A stretch of 64,000 nucleotides of DNA from Leucobacter denitrificans (GCF_014396385.1 NZ_CP060716.1:806001-870000); one strand, 5' to 3'. Shown: positions 1 to 9,539, numbered from the stretch's first letter. Notes: generated by a model not told the origin, from the letters alone. A program made the numbers and translations.

Positions 1-1
1 C

Positions 2-1129
2 CTCATTGTCGACGTCGATGAGACCCGTCTACGTCGTCGGGCCGGAAAACGATACCTCGACGAGGTTGTCACAGACATCGACGAGGCGATCGAAAAGGTG
101 CAGCAAGCAAAGAAAGAACGACGTGGATGGTCGGTCGGTCTCGTCGGCAACGCGGCAGAGGTATTCCCGGAGCTATTGCGCAGGCATCGGGCTGGTGAGA
201 TCCACATCGATATCGTGACCGACCAGACGAGCGCGCATGATCCACTCTCGTACCTGCCGATCGGATACGAAGTAGCCACCTGGCACGAGCGAGCAGAGGC
301 CGACCCGGAATTATTCACCGCCGATGCACAGGCCTCAATGGCCGCGCATGTGCGGGCGATGGTCGAGTTTCAAGACGAGGGTTCTGAGGTCTTTGACTAC
401 GGAAACTCGATTCGCGACGAGGCCCGAAAGGGCGGGTACGATCGCGCGTTCGAGTTTCCCGGATTCGTTCCGGCGTACATTCGCCCACTGTTCTGTGAGG
501 GGCTCGGTCCATTCAGATGGGCCGCGCTCTCTGGCGATCCCGAAGATATTCGTGTCACCGACGAGGCAATTCTCGAGCTGTTTCCAGAAAACGAGCATCT
601 CAGGCGGTGGATCCGCGCAGCGCAAGAACGCGTCGAGTTTGAGGGCCTGCCAGCCCGCATCTGCTGGCTCGGGTATGGCGAGCGCGCCAAGGCCGCGGTG
701 CGCTTCAACGAGCTCGTTGCCGAGGGCAAAATCTCGGCACCGATCGTGATCGGCCGCGACCACCTCGACTCTGGGTCTGTCGCGTCGCCTTACCGCGAGA
801 CCGAGTCGATGGCCGACGGGTCAGATGCGATTGCCGACTGGCCGCTCTTGAACGCGCTCACCGCAACCTCCTCGGGTGCTACGTGGGTGTCGCTGCACCA
901 TGGGGGCGGAGTGGGCATCGGCCGCTCGATCCACTCGGGACAGGTCTCGGTCGCCGACGGCAGCGAGTTGGCCGCGGAAAAACTTCAGCGTCTGCTCACG
1001 AACGACCCGGGCATGGGTGTGATTCGACACGTCGACGCCGGGTATCAGCGGGCGGCAGACGTCGCCGCCGAGCGTGGCGTGCGGGTTCCAATGGAGCCGA
1101 CGATCCGCAACACAGACGAGGCCTGGTGA
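2..1129 (+). CDS. hutU: Urocanate hydratase, C-terminal two thirds (cut by window edge)
   Basis: Urocanate hydratase hydrates urocanate to 4-imidazolone-5-propionate, step two of histidine breakdown, in the cytosol with tightly bound NAD. The frame is open to the left edge, so about 375 of the usual 550-570 residues are visible and the start lies outside. [10 protein letters not shown] (visible residues 213-222) matches the urocanase signature that holds the active-site Cys, with Glu in place of the usual Gln at its second position. [17 protein letters not shown] and [10 protein letters not shown] are further conserved blocks. The stop is 6 nt before the hutI start, so the two are surely co-transcribed. 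Their promoter is upstream of the window. Confidence 0.97.
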   Translation, partial: LIVDVDETRLRRRAGKRYLDEVVTDIDEAIEKVQQAKKERRGWSVGLVGNAAEVFPELLRRHRAGEIHIDIVTDQTSAHDPLSYLPIGYEVATWHERAEADPELFTADAQASMAAHVRAMVEFQDEGSEVFDYGNSIRDEARKGGYDRAFEFPGFVPAYIRPLFCEGLGPFRWAALSGDPEDIRVTDEAILELFPENEHLRRWIRAAQERVEFEGLPARICWLGYGERAKAAVRFNELVAEGKISAPIVIGRDHLDSGSVASPYRETESMADGSDAIADWPLLNALTATSSGATWVSLHHGGGVGIGRSIHSGQVSVADGSELAAEKLQRLLTNDPGMGVIRHVDAGYQRAADVAAERGVRVPMEPTIRNTDEAW

Positions 1130-1135
1130 GCCACC

Positions 1136-2341
1136 ATGTCCTCCCTGCTCATCGACAACATCGCCGAACTCACGACGAATGACCCTGAGTTGGGGCCGGG
1201 CGTCGGCGGCCGAGTGCACGATGCCGCGGTCGTGGTCGAAGCGGATCGCATTGCCTGGGTCGGCCCCGCCTCAAAAGCCCCGCAGGCGGACACGCGATAT
1301 GACGCGGGAGGGCGAGCACTGCTGCCCGGCTGGGTCGACTCGCACACCCACATGGTGTTCGCGGGCGATCGCGGAGCGGAGTTCGAGGCCCGCATGGCGG
1401 GAACTGCATATGCCGCTGGAGGAATCAATGTCACGGTGGCCGCTACCAGGGAGGCGAGCGACGAGTCGCTCTACCAAAACCTCGTGCGGCTCACGAACGA
1501 GGCTCGGCGCGACGGCACGACAACTATTGAGACGAAGACAGGGTACGGGCTCACCACAGAGGATGAGGTGCGGTCAGCACGCATCGCCGCGCGCGTGGTT
1601 GATGCAGTGACATTTCTCGGTGCTCACGTCGTGCCAAACGGTACTTCACCCGATGCGTACCTCGACCTCGTCACTGGCCCAATGCTCGACGCGGTCGCGC
1701 CGCATGTGAGTGCGGTCGATGTGTTTTGCGAGCAGGGCGCGTTCGACGAGGCCGCATCTCGACGGGTGCTCGAAACCGCGCGCTCGCGGGGCCTCGCGAC
1801 CCGCGTGCACGGCAACCAGCTCGGTCACGGCCCCGGAGTTCAGCTCGCGGTTAAGTACGGTTCGTTGAGTGTGGATCACCTCGGCTTCCTCAGCCCAGCC
1901 GACATTGCGGCCCTCGCTGAATCCCCCACCGTCGCGACGGTGCTCCCAGCCTGTGACCTGTCTACGCGAATGCCCTTCGCACCGGCCCGAGACCTCCTCG
2001 ATGCCGGCGCTACACTCGCTATCGCCTCGAACTGTAACCCCGGCACCTCGTTCACGAATTCGATGGCGTTCTGCGTCGCAACCGCGGTGCTGCAGATGAG
2101 GCTGACAGTCGAAGAGGCGGTGCGCGCAGCGACACTCGGCGGGGCGACTGCACTCGGCATGCACCGCGACGGGTGGGTCGATCCACGCGGCAATGCGCAA
2201 CCAAGAGTTGGCATGGTCGCACCGGGTGCGCGCGCCGACCTGCACCTTATCGATGCGCCGTCTGCGAGCCATCTCGCTTATCGCCCCGGCATGCGCCTCA
2301 CTCGCGCGGTGTGGATCGCCGGCCGTGAATTCGGTCAGTGA
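1136..2341 (+). CDS. hutI: Imidazolonepropionase
   Basis: Hydrolyses 4-imidazolone-5-propionate to N-formimidoyl-L-glutamate, step three of histidine degradation. It is a metal-dependent amidohydrolase of 401 residues, normal for HutI. The metal-binding HTH motif is at residues 70-72 (DSHTHMVFAGDR); TKTGYGL, HGNQLGHG, DHLGF and SNCNPGTSF follow in the order expected for the family barrel. The ATG lies 6 nt after the hutU stop. The 3' end overlaps the convergent IclR gene by 44 nt, so the last 14 codons are read on both strands. Confidence 0.97.
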   Translation: MSSLLIDNIAELTTNDPELGPGVGGRVHDAAVVVEADRIAWVGPASKAPQADTRYDAGGRALLPGWVDSHTHMVFAGDRGAEFEARMAGTAYAAGGINVTVAATREASDESLYQNLVRLTNEARRDGTTTIETKTGYGLTTEDEVRSARIAARVVDAVTFLGAHVVPNGTSPDAYLDLVTGPMLDAVAPHVSAVDVFCEQGAFDEAASRRVLETARSRGLATRVHGNQLGHGPGVQLAVKYGSLSVDHLGFLSPADIAALAESPTVATVLPACDLSTRMPFAPARDLLDAGATLAIASNCNPGTSFTNSMAFCVATAVLQMRLTVEEAVRAATLGGATALGMHRDGWVDPRGNAQPRVGMVAPGARADLHLIDAPSASHLAYRPGMRLTRAVWIAGREFGQ

Positions 2342-3086
2342 GCGTCTCGGCTACAGCACGGACCTCGGCGGCAATCTCGCCGTATTCCGATTCTGGAATA
2401 TCCTCGTCTCGGAACGTAAGCGCAATCGCGGCGACCGGCCAAGACCGGTGATCGAGCACTGCCGAAGCAACCGACGAGAACCCCGCTGTCACTGATCCAC
2501 GCTCGACCGCGAAACCCCGCGTCACTGTGTCGTCGAGCACGGTACGCAGCTTCGAATACCTATCGATGCTGCGCTCGTTTTCAAGACGGTGGGTGAATGC
2601 CTGCTCGTTCGGATAAAGCGCCCGCACCTGTGCTTTCGGCAGCGCAGCGAGGACCGCACGCCCGCTCGCGGTGAGATGCATCGGCAGCCTCACATCGACA
2701 TCGGTGACGAGTGACGGCGCACCGTGAGCGCGCTCCTCGATCACGTAGAGCACTTCGTTGCCGCTCGGAACGGCGAGGTGCCCGCTCAATCCCATGCGAT
2801 CCACAAGATGCGCGATGAGAGGCCGACCGAGTCTCGCGAGCGGCTCCTGCTTCTCGTACGCGAGGCTCAGCTCAACAGCCGCAATGCCGAGCCCGTACCG
2901 CCGCTCCTCGGGCAGGTGCATGACGAAGCCGTGCTCCTGCATCGTCGCAAGCAATTGGTACACACTCGAGCGCGGCAACTCGAGCTGCGAGGCGATGATG
3001 CTCGCGGGTACGGGCCCACGCGATCGAGCGAGCAGACTCAGAATGCGCAGCGACTGATCGGCTGCTGGCACCTTGGGCACGCTCAT
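2298..3086 (-). CDS. IclR-family transcriptional regulator, probable hut regulator (HutR-like)
   Basis: A 262-residue IclR protein: an N-terminal winged helix-turn-helix (about residues 10-60, with SIIASQLELPRSSVYQLLATM as recognition part) followed by the IclR effector domain (GNEVLYVIEE, MHLTASGRAVLAALP, GFAVERGSVTAGFSSVASAV). The ATG lies 9 nt after the hutH stop on the same strand, so it is probably the second gene of a hutH-iclR transcript. Position inside the hut cluster makes control of hut genes the natural inference. A good inverted repeat in the hutH/hutG promoter region (4730-4747) is its likely operator and would also give autoregulation. The effector is not evident from sequence; urocanate or histidine would be the usual candidates. 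Confidence 0.9.
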   Translation of the reverse strand: MSVPKVPAADQSLRILSLLARSRGPVPASIIASQLELPRSSVYQLLATMQEHGFVMHLPEERRYGLGIAAVELSLAYEKQEPLARLGRPLIAHLVDRMGLSGHLAVPSGNEVLYVIEERAHGAPSLVTDVDVRLPMHLTASGRAVLAALPKAQVRALYPNEQAFTHRLENERSIDRYSKLRTVLDDTVTRGFAVERGSVTAGFSSVASAVLDHRSWPVAAIALTFRDEDIPESEYGEIAAEVRAVAETLTDRIHGRRSTPRE

Positions 3087-3095
3087 GCAGGCAGC

Positions 3096-4676
3096 CTACG
3101 CGAGTGGGGCGCCGAGCGCCGTCTCGACGGTATCGAGTACTGCCCCGCTCTCAACGAACTCGTGCGCCTCCGCGATAGTCGGCGAGAGAAAGCTGTCGGT
3201 ATCGGGCGCAGGAATGCGCGTGCGAAACAGTTCGTGTACCGCGGCGGTCGCAGGTGCTGGCGTGCCTCCACCATATGCGGCTCGGAAATCCAGAGCCCTC
3301 GTCGATGTGAGCAATTCGATGCTCAGCACTCGCGAGAGACCGTCGATCGCCTTCCTGAGCTTGAGGCCCGCAGCCCACCCCATCGACACGTGGTCCTCTT
3401 GCATGGCAGATGACGGGATCGAGTCGACCGACGCGGGAGCCGCGAGGCGCTTGAGCTCGGACACGATACCCGCGGCCGTGTATTGCGCGATCATGAGCCC
3501 GGAGTCGAGGCCGGCATCGGCCGCGAGGAATGGTGGGAGCCCGTGGTTGCGGGCAACGTCGAGGAATCGATCGGTGCGGCGCTCCGAGATGCTCGCGAGA
3601 TCGGCAACGGCGATCGCGAGAAAATCGAGCACGTAGCCGACGGGGGCACCGTGGAAGTTGCCGTTTGATTCAACTCGCCCGTCGGGAAGCACCACCGGGT
3701 TGTCGATCGCCGAGGCGAGCTCCACCGCGGCGACACGGTCTGCGTGCGCGGCGGTGTCTCGTGCAGCACCGTGCACCTGCGGAGCACAGCGCAGCGAGTA
3801 CGCGTCCTGCACGCGGGTGAATTCTCCCTCGCGCGGCCGCTGAATGAGATTCGAGTCCTTGAGCAGCTTTGCCATGTTTGCAGCCGCCACCGCCTGACCG
3901 GGGTGAGGCCTGAGTGCGTGGAGATCCGACTGAAACACAGCATCTGTGCCCGTAAGCGCCTCGACGCTCGCCGCGGCAGCAAGGTCGGCAACCGCGAACA
4001 ACCGATCGAGATCGTGCAGCGCGAGACACAGCATGCCGAGCATGCCGTCAGTGCCGTTAATCAGCGCCAAGCCCTCTTTCTCAAGAAGCACGATCGGTTC
4101 GATCGACGCTGCGGCGAGCGCATCCGCAGCCTCGACTGGCGCCTCTTCGCCTGCGACGTGCACGCGGCCTTCGGCCATGAGCGTGAGTGCGCAGTGTGCG
4201 AGTGGGCTGAGGTCGCCAGAGCAGCCGAGTGAGCCGTACTCGTGCACGATGGGGGTGATGCCCGCGTTGAGGATCGCGGCGTAGGTCTCGACCACGACGG
4301 GTCGTACTCCGGTGCGGCCTGTCGCGAGGGTCTGCAGCCTGAGCAGCATGAGCGCGCGCACGATTTCTCGGTCAACCTCGGCACCGCTGCCTGCGGCGTG
4401 CGAGCGGATGAGGCTGCGCTGCAGCTGTTTGCGCTTTTCGACCGGTATCTGCACCTTTGCGAGTGCCCCGAAGCCGGTTGACACCCCGTAGTGGGGCACG
4501 GTGTCGTCTGCGAGCGCGGCGATTACTTCGCTAGCCTGCGTGACGCGTTCGAGGGCCGACGCACTGATCTCGATACGTGCGCCGCCGCGTGCGACCGAGA
4601 CGACGGCCTCGCGGCTCAGCGGAGCATCCCCAAGTACGACGTGCTCAAGTATCGGTGTGGTGGTGTGCTCACTCAT
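3096..4676 (-). CDS. hutH: Histidine ammonia-lyase
   Basis: Removes ammonia from L-histidine to give urocanate, the first step of histidine use. 526 residues, normal length. YGVSTGFG (from residue 63) carries the catalytic Tyr. The prosthetic MIO group forms by cyclisation of a tripeptide in GSLGCSGDLSPLAH; here it is Cys-Ser-Gly (152-154) instead of the more widespread Ala-Ser-Gly. QEDHVSMG near the C terminus is conserved. It is transcribed away from hutG and is followed after 9 nt by the IclR gene. A candidate -10 (TGTAAT, minus strand of 4716-4721) sits just downstream of the candidate operator, which suits repression. Confidence 0.97.
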   Translation of the reverse strand: MSEHTTTPILEHVVLGDAPLSREAVVSVARGGARIEISASALERVTQASEVIAALADDTVPHYGVSTGFGALAKVQIPVEKRKQLQRSLIRSHAAGSGAEVDREIVRALMLLRLQTLATGRTGVRPVVVETYAAILNAGITPIVHEYGSLGCSGDLSPLAHCALTLMAEGRVHVAGEEAPVEAADALAAASIEPIVLLEKEGLALINGTDGMLGMLCLALHDLDRLFAVADLAAAASVEALTGTDAVFQSDLHALRPHPGQAVAAANMAKLLKDSNLIQRPREGEFTRVQDAYSLRCAPQVHGAARDTAAHADRVAAVELASAIDNPVVLPDGRVESNGNFHGAPVGYVLDFLAIAVADLASISERRTDRFLDVARNHGLPPFLAADAGLDSGLMIAQYTAAGIVSELKRLAAPASVDSIPSSAMQEDHVSMGWAAGLKLRKAIDGLSRVLSIELLTSTRALDFRAAYGGGTPAPATAAVHELFRTRIPAPDTDSFLSPTIAEAHEFVESGAVLDTVETALGAPLA

Positions 4677-4801
4677 GCTTCGATTTCATCCCACTCGCGG
4701 CATGATTGGGAGGGCATTACACCGAAGGCTGTCTGGGATACCGGACATATGAGCAACACTGCCTCTGACGCAACCACACGCGAACTTGCTACCTTGCAGT
4801 T
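4677..4801. promoter_or_regulatory. Divergent hutH/hutG promoter region
   Basis: These 125 bases separate two divergent hut genes and must hold both promoters. For hutH a -10-like TGTAAT is on the minus strand at 4716-4721. For hutG a -10-like TACCTT (4789-4794) lies 7 nt before the ATG and no Shine-Dalgarno sequence is visible, so hutG may be leaderless. An 18-bp inverted repeat sits between them. The promoter assignments are weak individually; the presence of both promoters here follows from gene layout. Confidence 0.6.
4730..4747. promoter_or_regulatory. Candidate IclR/HutR operator
   Basis: TGTCTGG-GATA-CCGGACA is an inverted repeat with 7-nt arms (6 of 7 pairs) around GATA. Its core TCTGGGATACCGGA fits 11 of 14 positions of the HutR operator reported for Corynebacterium (TCTGwwATwCCAGA, recalled from memory). 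It lies directly upstream of the candidate hutH -10 and about 55 nt before the hutG start, and the linked regulator is of the IclR family. Confidence 0.7.
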
Positions 4802-5764
4802 ATGAGCACGACACCCGAGCAGAGGCCGCTGGCTACCGATCCACTGTGGCCCCGCACGGGCGGTTGGAAGCGGCTTGCAGATGGGGAGCGCGTCGATCTT
4901 GCTCTCGTTGGCATTCCCACGTCGCAGACATCGCTCTCCCCCACCCAGGCACATCTCACCCCGGCAGCGGTTCGCCAGGCGCTGCGACGGTATTCGAGCC
5001 ACATGGTGTCATCTGGTGGGCGCGGCGACGAGGCAGAACTTGTGCTCGACGATGCCCTGACGATTGCGGATGCTGGGGACGCGCACGATCCCGACTCTGA
5101 GCACGGCGAGGCCGCCGCCACCGAACTCGTGCGAGACCTCGCATCGCGCAGCGAGCTTGTCGTCATGCTCGGCGGCGACAACGCCCTCACGGTTCCCGCG
5201 GCGCTTGGTGTTGCGGGTGCAGATCTCAAAACAGCCGGGCTCATCACACTCGACGCACATCATGACCTTCGCGACGGGCGCAGCAATGGATCCCCGGTTC
5301 GCAGGCTCATCGAAGCTGGTCTCAACCCACGCCGCATCGTGCAGATCGGCATCGCCGATTTCGCGAACTCACGTGCCTACCGCAAGCGCGCGAAAGAGCT
5401 TGGTATTACGGTGATCCACCGCGATGAGTTGCACGAGCGACCGCTGCGCGAGATTGTCGCCGAGGCAGTGCGCATTGCCGGCGCTGGTGGGGGCCCAATT
5501 CATGTGGATCTTGACGTCGACGTCTGCGACCGCTCGGTCGCTCCGGCGTGCCCGGCATCGATTCCCGGGGGCATCCAAGCGCATGAGCTTCGACTCGCCA
5601 CTCGTTTGCTCGCAACACACCCTCAGGTGAAGGGCATCGACATTGCAGAGGTCGATGCGAGCGCTGACGCCCCCGACGGGCGCACCGTGCGGCTCGCGGC
5701 GCTCTGCGTCTTGGAAGCGGCTGCGGGGCTCGCAATCAGGCTGAATCGAGGCGCCAGTCAATAG
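4802..5764 (+). CDS. hutG: Formimidoylglutamase (arginase/agmatinase family)
   Basis: Hydrolyses N-formimidoyl-L-glutamate to glutamate and formamide, the last step of the four-step hut route. 320 residues. The dinuclear manganese site of the ureohydrolase family is visible: GGDN (124-127), DAHHD (151-155), and [10 protein letters not shown] near residue 234. Asn in GGDN instead of the His of arginases is common in HutG proteins. No ribosome-binding site precedes the ATG and a -10-like hexamer stands 7 nt upstream, so the mRNA may be leaderless. The 3' end overlaps convergent ung by 29 nt. Confidence 0.95.
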   Translation: MSTTPEQRPLATDPLWPRTGGWKRLADGERVDLALVGIPTSQTSLSPTQAHLTPAAVRQALRRYSSHMVSSGGRGDEAELVLDDALTIADAGDAHDPDSEHGEAAATELVRDLASRSELVVMLGGDNALTVPAALGVAGADLKTAGLITLDAHHDLRDGRSNGSPVRRLIEAGLNPRRIVQIGIADFANSRAYRKRAKELGITVIHRDELHERPLREIVAEAVRIAGAGGGPIHVDLDVDVCDRSVAPACPASIPGGIQAHELRLATRLLATHPQVKGIDIAEVDASADAPDGRTVRLAALCVLEAAAGLAIRLNRGASQ

Positions 5765-6413
5765 GATCGGCACCCTGCGCCGCGAGTAAGGCATTCACGC
5801 GACTGAACGGCTTCGAACCAAAGAACCCGCGCGAAGCTGAAAGCGGCGAGGGGTGCGCGCTCTCAATCAGCGGTACGCCCTCCAGCGCGGGTGCGAGCTT
5901 CCGTGCATCATTGCCCCAGAGAATGGCGACGAGCGGCCCACCACGGGTTGCGAGGGCGCGGATCGCCTGCTCAGTCACAGCCTCCCAACCTTTTCTGCGG
6001 TGCGACCCTGCCTCACCCGCCCGAACCGTGAGCACTCGGTTCATGAGCATGACTCCCCGATCCGCCCACCCGCTGAGGTCGGCATGTTGAGCGGGCACGA
6101 TATCGAGATCATCGTGCAACTCTCGATAGATGTTCGCGATGCTGCGCGGAATCGGGCGAACGTGGCGATCTGCCGCAAACGCGAGCCCGATCGGGTGGCC
6201 AGGTGTCGGGTAGGGGTCTTGCCCCACGACGAGCACCCGCACGTCAGCGAGCGGTCGCTCAAATGCCGCGAACACGCGATCTTCAGCAGGAAGCACCAGC
6301 GCCCCCGCAGCGCGTTCGCTCTCGAGAAACCGGTCGATATCGCTGAGCTGCTCTGCCATAGGTTCAAGCGCTTCGCGCCAATCGGGAGCTACCGTGTCTT
6401 CCCAGCGCAGCAA
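5736..6413 (-). CDS. ung: Uracil-DNA glycosylase, family 1
   Basis: Excises uracil from DNA to start base-excision repair. 225 residues, standard size. The water-activating loop [16 protein letters not shown] starts at residue 64 (catalytic Asp66) and the DNA-intercalating loop HPSPLS is at 187-192. The chosen start is TTG, directly after the stop of the upstream SDR gene (TAG then TTG); it keeps the DWREALEP segment typical of actinobacterial Ung. An ATG at residue 19 is the alternative but would trim a conserved part. Probably co-transcribed with the SDR gene. Confidence 0.95.
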   Translation of the reverse strand: MLRWEDTVAPDWREALEPMAEQLSDIDRFLESERAAGALVLPAEDRVFAAFERPLADVRVLVVGQDPYPTPGHPIGLAFAADRHVRPIPRSIANIYRELHDDLDIVPAQHADLSGWADRGVMLMNRVLTVRAGEAGSHRRKGWEAVTEQAIRALATRGGPLVAILWGNDARKLAPALEGVPLIESAHPSPLSASRGFFGSKPFSRVNALLAAQGADPIDWRLDSA

Positions 6414-7211
6414 CTACTGCTCCTGCGTCTTCGCCGCCAGCGGCCCCCGGTGCGCGTGAAACACGCTCGACTGCGCCACGGGACGAATGACGATGAGATC
6501 TTGGTTCACGTGCGGAGGCTGTTCGAACGCGCCGACAAGCACCTGTGCGACATCCTCTGCCGTGAGCGGGATGAGGTTCTCGTATGGTTTCTCGGCGTTC
6601 TCGGCATCACCGCGCAGCCGATTCAGGGTGAATTCCTCAGTGTGCACGAGTCCGGGGGCCAGCTCCATCACGCGAATCGGTTCGCCAGCGAGTTCGAACC
6701 GCAACACCTCAGTCACCGCGTGGGCGGCGTACTTCGCAGCGTTGTAGCCGCCACCTCCCGGGTATGCGGCAAGACCAGCAGTCGAGGTGAGGTTCAGTAT
6801 GGATGCCCACCCATGTTTGGCCCCGCCCTCACCTGCCCTCGTCGCCTCCCGTAGCACGGGCAGAAGCGCAGCCGTCACGGAACGAAGACCGAGCACGTTC
6901 ACTTCAAACATGCTCCGCCACTCATCGTTGTCTGAAGCCTCAACCGAGTCGGTGCCAATTGCCCCGCCCGCGTTGTTCACGAGCGCCGATGCTCCTCCGG
7001 TCTCGGCAACCTCCGCGGCCATGCGACGCACGGCCTCCTCGTCGGTAATGTCGCAGACGATCGCGTGTGCGCCGGTCTCGTCGGCAAGCTCCCGCAATCG
7101 ATCCGCCCTGCGAGCGACCGCTACGACCTGCCAGCCGAGTTCTGCAAACCTGCGTACCGTTGCCGCACCAATCCCTGAGCTCGCTCCGGTCACCACTACG
7201 CGCTTAAGCAT
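6414..7211 (-). CDS. Short-chain dehydrogenase/reductase
   Basis: Classical SDR oxidoreductase of 265 residues using NAD(P)H. The Rossmann motif TGASSGIG is at the N terminus, NNAG at about residue 80, and the catalytic Tyr and Lys are in YNAAKYAAH with the Ser in LNLTSTAG just upstream. It resembles the YdfG/serine-3-dehydrogenase-like group, but the substrate cannot be told from sequence. It abuts ung downstream, giving a two-gene unit with no obvious functional link, and is divergent from metY across 155 bases. Confidence 0.9.
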   Translation of the reverse strand: MLKRVVVTGASSGIGAATVRRFAELGWQVVAVARRADRLRELADETGAHAIVCDITDEEAVRRMAAEVAETGGASALVNNAGGAIGTDSVEASDNDEWRSMFEVNVLGLRSVTAALLPVLREATRAGEGGAKHGWASILNLTSTAGLAAYPGGGGYNAAKYAAHAVTEVLRFELAGEPIRVMELAPGLVHTEEFTLNRLRGDAENAEKPYENLIPLTAEDVAQVLVGAFEQPPHVNQDLIVIRPVAQSSVFHAHRGPLAAKTQEQ

Positions 7212-7366
7212 TCCGTCTCCTCGCCGTTCGGCCCATTACGTCTTATGTCGCATACGTTACGCTTCGTGTCGACGGGCATTGCATCGCCGAAGACGCGTGC
7301 CTACTGTCTATTGCAACACCACTCCATCGTATTCACTACGACAACCACACATCTAGGGAGCACAGC

Positions 7367-8686
7367 ATGACCGACAAGACCTCATGGGGATTTGAGACCA
7401 AGCAGATCCACGCCGGCCAAGAGCCAGACGCGACGACCGGTGCTCGCGCACTGCCGATCCATCAGACCACCGCGTTCGTCTTCGACAGCACCGAACAGGC
7501 CGCGAACCGCTTCGCGCTTGCCGAGCTTGGTCCGATCTATACCCGCATCACGAACCCGACGCAGGAAGTTGCGGAGAACCGCATTGCAGCTCTCGAGGGC
7601 GGTTCAGCCGCGCTACTGCTCGCGAGTGGCCAGGCTGCCTCAACCTTCGCTGTGCTCAACATTGCGAACGCTGGCGACCACATCGTTTCGTCATCGTCGA
7701 TCTACGGCGGTACCTACAACCTCTTCAAGTACTCGCTCGCAAAGCTCGGCATCGAAGTGACGTTCGTTGAGGATCAGGACAATCCAGAAGCATGGAAGCG
7801 CGCGGTTCGTCCGAACACCAAGCTCTTCTTCGCTGAGTCAATCGCGAACCCGCGCTCGAACGTGCTCGATATTCGCACGGTTGCCGACATCGCTCACGAG
7901 AACAACTTGCCGCTCATCATCGATAACACGATCGCGAGTCCGTACCTGGTGCGTCCGTTCGAACACGGCGCAGACATCGTCGTACACTCGGCAACGAAGT
8001 TCCTCGGCGGCCACGGCACAACCATGGGCGGCGTCATTGTCGATGGCGGCACGTTCCCATGGTCGCAGCACGCTGACAAGTTCCCCGGCCTCACGGAGCC
8101 CGACGAATCGTACAACGGCGTGAGCTATACCGGAGCCGTCGGCGACGCAATCGCGTACATCATCAAGGCGCGCGTGCAGTTGCTCCGCGACCTCGGCTCG
8201 GCTATTGCCCCGATCAACGCGTGGCTGCTGCTGCAGGGCATCGAGACCCTGTCGCTGCGTATCGAGCGTCACGTGCAGAACGCGCAGGAGATCGCGGAAT
8301 GGCTCGAGGCACACGCCGATGTTGCGAGCGTTGCTTACTCGGGCCTCCCTTCGAGCCCCTGGTACGCGGTTGCGAACAAGTACGCACCAAAGGGTGTCGG
8401 CGCCGTACTCTCGTTCGAGCTCAAGGGCGGCGTTGATGCAGGCAAGGCGTTCGTGAACGCGCTCGACCTCTTCAGCCATGTTGCCAACATCGGAGATGTT
8501 CGCTCGCTGGTGATCCACCCCGCGTCAACGACCCACTCGCAGCTCACGCCAGAGCAGCAGCTCACCGCTGGTGTCACGCCAGGTCTCGTGCGCCTCTCGG
8601 TCGGTCTCGAGCAGATCGAAGACATCAAGGCAGATCTTGAGCGTGGATTCGCCGCGGCCCGCGAGGTCGTGAAGGCCGCCGCGTAG
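7367..8686 (+). CDS. metY: O-acetylhomoserine sulfhydrylase (aminocarboxypropyltransferase)
   Basis: PLP enzyme that joins O-acetyl-L-homoserine and sulfide to form homocysteine, giving direct sulfhydrylation in methionine synthesis. 439 residues, typical of MetY and longer than MetB or MetC. The Schiff-base lysine is K211 in [24 protein letters not shown] (from 58) and DNTIASPY (186-193) are conserved PLP-fold blocks. Its substrate is made by metX, also on the plus strand about 0.85 kb downstream. A GGGAG ribosome-binding site precedes the ATG. The 155-base upstream region shows no SAM riboswitch. A long hairpin follows the stop. Confidence 0.96.
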   Translation: MTDKTSWGFETKQIHAGQEPDATTGARALPIHQTTAFVFDSTEQAANRFALAELGPIYTRITNPTQEVAENRIAALEGGSAALLLASGQAASTFAVLNIANAGDHIVSSSSIYGGTYNLFKYSLAKLGIEVTFVEDQDNPEAWKRAVRPNTKLFFAESIANPRSNVLDIRTVADIAHENNLPLIIDNTIASPYLVRPFEHGADIVVHSATKFLGGHGTTMGGVIVDGGTFPWSQHADKFPGLTEPDESYNGVSYTGAVGDAIAYIIKARVQLLRDLGSAIAPINAWLLLQGIETLSLRIERHVQNAQEIAEWLEAHADVASVAYSGLPSSPWYAVANKYAPKGVGAVLSFELKGGVDAGKAFVNALDLFSHVANIGDVRSLVIHPASTTHSQLTPEQQLTAGVTPGLVRLSVGLEQIEDIKADLERGFAAAREVVKAAA

Positions 8687-8721
8687 GTACTTCCCCACGA
8701 GGTACTCACCAGATACCTTAT

Positions 8722-8782
8722 TTTGACCCGGCAGTAGATGCTGCTTCCGCAACACCGAAAGCGCATCTACTGCCGGGTCAAA
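8722..8782. terminator. Bidirectional hairpin between metY and AlkD-like gene
   Basis: Perfect 20-bp inverted repeat: 8722-8741 pairs with 8763-8782 around a 21-nt loop, followed on the plus strand by GTGTGTTTTT. It lies between convergent genes and so could stop both transcripts. The stem is longer than usual. Confidence 0.8.
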
Positions 8783-8800
8783 GTGTGTTTTTGGGGTGGA

Positions 8801-9469
8801 TCACGCGCCTTCGGCGCGGCGCACCATCTCGGGCACCCACAGCGGCACGAAGGGTGAAACACAGCCCGGCGAGGTCGGATAGTCGCGCAGCACGCCGAGA
8901 CGCTCGCCCATCTCGAGCACCCGCGAGCGATGCTCGGGCGAGTTGATTCCAATCTCGCCCATCGCGAAGTTCATCGCCCACTGCAACCGCTCGGGTGCTT
9001 CAACGATTTCGGCGTCAATCTGGTCGAGCAGCGCGTCTCGGTCAATGTTCTGGTCGCTCTTCTTCACCCGCTGCGTCGTGAGATCCCACGCAGCAGCAGC
9101 GACAACAGGGTCTGCATCGTCAAACCACCGCTCGCGCAGAGCATCAGCGTGCGGCCCCTTCATCACGATGTAGCTCACGAGCCAATCCTGAACCTTCGGA
9201 ACCCTCGCCTCGCGAAGCATCGCATCGAGCTCGTCTTCGCTGAAATCTTTCGGGCGGCTTACGAGCAGCGCGACGAGCCGCGAAGCGGTGTCGCCGGTCG
9301 CCCAGAGTTCACGCGCAAGGCCGGCGTCGCGACCCGCCTCTTTTGCAACCGCGCGCAGCTTGGTGAGATTCACGGCGTGGTCGTCGCCGTGCTTCTGATT
9401 CACCTCGAGAATTCGTGGATCAGCGAGCGCCTCGAGCCGCTCGCGCACCTCAGCTGATGTCAACGTCAT
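8801..9469 (-). CDS. AlkD-like DNA alkylation repair protein (HEAT-like repeats)
   Basis: 222 residues, all-helical in appearance, resembling the DNA alkylation repair family (AlkC/AlkD fold) that removes alkylated bases from DNA. Helical repeats are suggested by ARELWATGDTASRLVALLVSR, DAMLREARVPKVQDWLVSYI and ADPVVAAAAWDLT. AlkD proteins use Trp and Asp residues for catalysis; Trp and Asp residues are present (for instance WFDDADPVVAAAAWD) but I cannot assign them with certainty. It is convergent with metY and divergent from metX, so it has its own promoter. Confidence 0.7.
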   Translation of the reverse strand: MTLTSAEVRERLEALADPRILEVNQKHGDDHAVNLTKLRAVAKEAGRDAGLARELWATGDTASRLVALLVSRPKDFSEDELDAMLREARVPKVQDWLVSYIVMKGPHADALRERWFDDADPVVAAAAWDLTTQRVKKSDQNIDRDALLDQIDAEIVEAPERLQWAMNFAMGEIGINSPEHRSRVLEMGERLGVLRDYPTSPGCVSPFVPLWVPEMVRRAEGA

Positions 9470-9539
9470 AATCCGAGCCTACGCGCAGTTCTCGTAACAA
9501 TGCGGCACGCAATTCGAATCCGGGCCACAATAGAGTCTT

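Noticed and set aside
7212..7366. Possible SAM riboswitch before metY
   Set aside because: None of the conserved SAM aptamer pieces is present in the 155 bases.
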